Source of the DNA: Actinomycetota bacterium
Lineage (GTDB): Bacteria > Actinomycetota > Thermoleophilia > Solirubrobacterales > 70-9
Length of the DNA: 6,791 nucleotides
Direction of reading: 5' to 3'
Assembly: GCA_005884305.1 (NCBI GenBank)
Contig: VAYL01000043.1
Span: forward strand, 1-6,791
Position 1 is the stretch's first letter; each line of letters starts with the position of its first letter. The notes under the pieces are model-generated. The model worked only from the letters and a program-made list of their open reading frames with translations, was not told where the DNA came from and searched no databases. The position numbers and the translations under genes were made by a program. Below, piece by piece: positions 4,815-6,791 of the stretch.

Positions 4815-5272
4815 GCGCGCGAGTCGGCATCGGCTACGACGTGCACCCGTTCGCGGAGGGCCGCCGTCTCGTGCTGGGCGGCGTGGAGGTGCCGCACGAG
4901 CGAGGGCTCGGCGGCCATTCCGATGCGGACGTCCTGACGCACGCGATCATCGACGCCATCCTGGGAGCGGCCGGACTCGGGGACCTCGGCACTCTCTTTC
5001 CGCCCGACGAGGAGCAGTGGCGTGACGCTCACTCGCTGGACCTCCTTACGGTGGCGCTTGGAAACCTCGGCGGGCGGGTCCTGAACGTCGACGCCACGCT
5101 GATCTGCGAGGCGCCTCGGATTGGCCCGCACCGCGTGGAGATGGAGCGGCTTCTGTCCGAGGCGCTGTCGGCCAGGGCGAGCGTTAAAGCGACCACGAAT
5201 GAGGGGATAGGCTGGATCGGAAGGGGGGAGGGCATCGCCTGCGTCGCGGTCGCGATGGTCGATGTCGATTAA
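4811..5272 (+). CDS. ispF: 2-C-methyl-D-erythritol 2,4-cyclodiphosphate synthase (IspF)
   Basis: IspF cyclises 4-diphosphocytidyl-2-C-methyl-D-erythritol 2-phosphate to MEcPP with release of CMP, the fifth MEP step; family members work as cytosolic homotrimers. The zinc ligands are visible: Asp10 and His12 in GYDVHPF, and His44 in GGHSDADVLTHAI. The loop GLGDLGTLFPPDEEQW and the C-terminal nucleotide-binding segment KATTNEGIGWIGRGEGIA are typical. Its 153 residues fit the family. After the FPP loop, AHS stands where many members have ADS; some actinobacterial proteins also vary there. GTG 4811 overlaps the stop of the PHP gene as GTGA and starts the protein right before the first strand, so the start is convincing. 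ispD lies about 3.4 kb upstream rather than adjacent. Confidence 0.96.
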   Translation: MSARVGIGYDVHPFAEGRRLVLGGVEVPHERGLGGHSDADVLTHAIIDAILGAAGLGDLGTLFPPDEEQWRDAHSLDLLTVALGNLGGRVLNVDATLICEAPRIGPHRVEMERLLSEALSARASVKATTNEGIGWIGRGEGIACVAVAMVDVD

Positions 5273-5283
5273 CCACCGTCCGA

Positions 5284-5312
5284 TTGAGGCCGCGAGCTGA
5301 GGGCAAATAGAG
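5284..5312 (+). promoter_or_regulatory. Weak candidate promoter before the acyl-CoA synthetase gene
   Basis: In the 48 bases after ispF, TTGAGG (5284-5289) is followed after 16-17 bases by AATAGA/ATAGAG, in a locally AT-rich stretch. The -10 match is poor (about three of six). If used, transcription would begin almost at the GTG start, giving a near-leaderless mRNA. Readthrough from ispF is an equally good explanation. Confidence 0.2.
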
Positions 5313-5320
5313 TTAAAGAA

Positions 5321-6791
5321 GTGGTGCGCTCCCTTGCTTCCAAGCTTTCACCCGACATCGTGACCGGCCCGTTCGATCAGGTTGCCCGCCGCATCAAGCT
5401 CGGCCCGCTGGGGGCGCTGAGCGAGGTTCCGTTCAACCTCAAGGTGCTCGCCGACGCGGGCGTGATTCGCCCCGTAAGGCCCGACAAGCTCGCCGCGATG
5501 GCGGTGTTGCTCGCGCGGTGGGGCGCGTCGCCGGCCGCCGGCATCGCAGGAGCTGCCGTCAACTATCCCGACGAGCCGATGATCGAGGACGAGGCAGGCA
5601 CGCTCACCTTTGCCGAGGTCCACTCGCGGTCGAACAGGATCGCGCGCGGTCTTGCCGAGGGCGGTGTCGGAGAGGGCGACGGTGTGGCGATCATGTGCCG
5701 CAATCACCGCGGCTTCATCGAGACGACGCTCGCAATCTCCAAGCTCGGCGCCAACGGCCTGTACATGAACACCGCCTTCTCCGGGCCGCAGCTTGCCGAC
5801 GTCATCGAGCGTGAGGAACCGCAGGCGCTTGTCTACGACGAGGAGTTCAGCGGCCTGCTCGAGAAGGCGAGCGAGGCCGGTAAGGGGATCGGCCTCTCCC
5901 GCTACGTGGCCTGGGGCGAGGACAAGGAGGAGCACGAGGACACGACGCTCGGCGACATGATCGAGTCCGAAAGCGACGATGACCTGGATCCGCCGGACGA
6001 ATCGAGCCGGTTCGTGATCCTGACCTCGGGCACGACCGGGACGCCGAAGGGCGCACAGCGCGGCCAGCCGGACACGCTCAGCCCGTTGGCCTCGTTGTTC
6101 GAGAAGATCCCCCTCCGGGCGCGGGAGCGGACGATGATCGCGGCGCCGCTCTTTCACTCGTGGGGCTTCGCGCACTTCGTTCTCGGGCTTGCGCTGAACT
6201 CCACCTACGTCCTTCGCCGCAAGTTCGATCCGGAGGAGACGCTCAAGGCCACGCAGGAGAGCGGCGCCACCGCGCTCATCGTGGTACCCGTGATGATGCA
6301 GCGGATCATGGAGCTGCCGGCGGAGACGCTGGACGAGTACGAGCTGCCCGACCTGCGCGTCGTCGGGGCCAGCGGCTCGGCACTCCCGGGTGAGCTCGCG
6401 ACGAAGTGGATGGACCGCTTCGGGGACAACGTCTACAACCTCTACGGCTCCACGGAGGTCGCATGGGCGACCATCGCCACGCCGAAGGATCTCCGCGAGG
6501 CGCCGGGCACGGCTGGGAGGCTTCCCCGCGGGACCGTGGTCAAGATCGTCGACGAGGATGGCAACGAGGTCGAGCAGGGCAAGACCGGCCGCGTGTTCGT
6601 CGGCAACGAGATGGCCTTCGAGGGCTACACCGGCGGTGGGAGCAAGGACGAGCTGGGAGGGCTGCTCTCCTCCGGTGATGTGGGGCACTTCGACGACGAG
6701 GGGCGCCTGTTCATCGACGGACGCGACGACGAGATGATCGTCTCGGGCGGCGAGAACGTCTTCCCGCGCGAGGTCGAGGACCTCCTCTCGG
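5321..6791 (+). CDS. AMP-binding acyl-CoA synthetase (long-chain fatty acid ligase type), 3' end missing
   Basis: The frame starting at GTG 5321 (GTG 5324 is also possible) runs off the window after 490 codons. ANL-family enzymes activate a carboxylic acid with ATP to an acyl-AMP and pass it to CoA. The core motifs are present: ATP-binding TSGTTGTPKG at residues 235-244, APLFHSWGFAH after it, YGSTE at 375-379, SGDVGHFDDEGRLF, and the hinge GRDDEMIVSGGENVFPREVE from 467. The missing C-terminal part should carry the catalytic lysine. An N-terminal stretch of about 85 residues, including LADAGVIRPVRPDKLAAM, precedes the adenylation domain. From memory it resembles mycobacterial FadD2/FadD12-type ligases, so a fatty-acid substrate is likely but unproven. 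A weak AAAGAAG precedes the GTG. The gene lies 48 bases after ispF and may be cotranscribed with it. Confidence 0.92.
   Translation, partial: MVRSLASKLSPDIVTGPFDQVARRIKLGPLGALSEVPFNLKVLADAGVIRPVRPDKLAAMAVLLARWGASPAAGIAGAAVNYPDEPMIEDEAGTLTFAEVHSRSNRIARGLAEGGVGEGDGVAIMCRNHRGFIETTLAISKLGANGLYMNTAFSGPQLADVIEREEPQALVYDEEFSGLLEKASEAGKGIGLSRYVAWGEDKEEHEDTTLGDMIESESDDDLDPPDESSRFVILTSGTTGTPKGAQRGQPDTLSPLASLFEKIPLRARERTMIAAPLFHSWGFAHFVLGLALNSTYVLRRKFDPEETLKATQESGATALIVVPVMMQRIMELPAETLDEYELPDLRVVGASGSALPGELATKWMDRFGDNVYNLYGSTEVAWATIATPKDLREAPGTAGRLPRGTVVKIVDEDGNEVEQGKTGRVFVGNEMAFEGYTGGGSKDELGGLLSSGDVGHFDDEGRLFIDGRDDEMIVSGGENVFPREVEDLLS

Noticed and set aside
5348..6688. 446-codon open frame on the minus strand
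   Set aside because: It lies wholly antisense to the acyl-CoA synthetase, whose motifs are unmistakable. Long antisense frames are common in high-GC genes, and the translation shows no recognisable domain.

Overview
The window is GC-rich, tightly packed bacterial DNA carrying the MEP isoprenoid genes ispD and ispF beside a CarD-type RNA polymerase regulator. GTG starts, 4- and 8-base stop/start overlaps, an acidic CarD N-terminus and a possible DisA C-terminus just upstream suggest a high-GC actinobacterium, perhaps Thermoleophilia (Solirubrobacterales or Gaiellales). That placement is inference; no rRNA or other taxonomic marker is present.

Layout. (1) Positions 1-1379, plus strand: the last codons of an upstream gene (perhaps disA) overlap carD, and carD overlaps ispD. 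(2) 1406-1957, plus: an unrecognised basic protein that looks exported. (3) 1974-3768, minus strand: read in the direction of transcription, a DUF389 membrane protein, an overlapping 52-residue membrane protein, a possible 22-codon ORF, an alkyltransferase-like (ATL) DNA repair protein and a 44-residue zinc ribbon. The zinc ribbon converges on the 1406-1957 gene, and one hairpin spans both stop codons. (4) 3769-3953: a divergent intergenic region with an 8-bp hairpin. (5) 3954-6791, plus: a PHP-family histidinol-phosphatase-like hydrolase overlapping ispF by four bases, then an acyl-CoA synthetase that runs off the window.

How the genes fit together. IspD and IspF catalyse the third and fifth steps of the MEP pathway and are often adjacent; here about 3.4 kb, much of it on the opposite strand, separates them. 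CarD stabilises RNA polymerase open complexes and sits with ispD in a coupled housekeeping operon. The ATL/zinc-ribbon pair and the DUF389/small-membrane-protein pair look like accessory units lying between the two halves of the MEP locus.

Four small or poorly started genes are easily missed: the 44-residue zinc ribbon, the 52-residue membrane protein, ispD (whose only plausible start is CTG) and the ATL gene (no ATG/GTG/TTG start before its conserved domain). I see no CRISPR array, insertion sequence, tRNA, rRNA or clear defence system, and nothing that amounts to a dramatic new system. The most interesting leads are the small companion genes and the odd starts.
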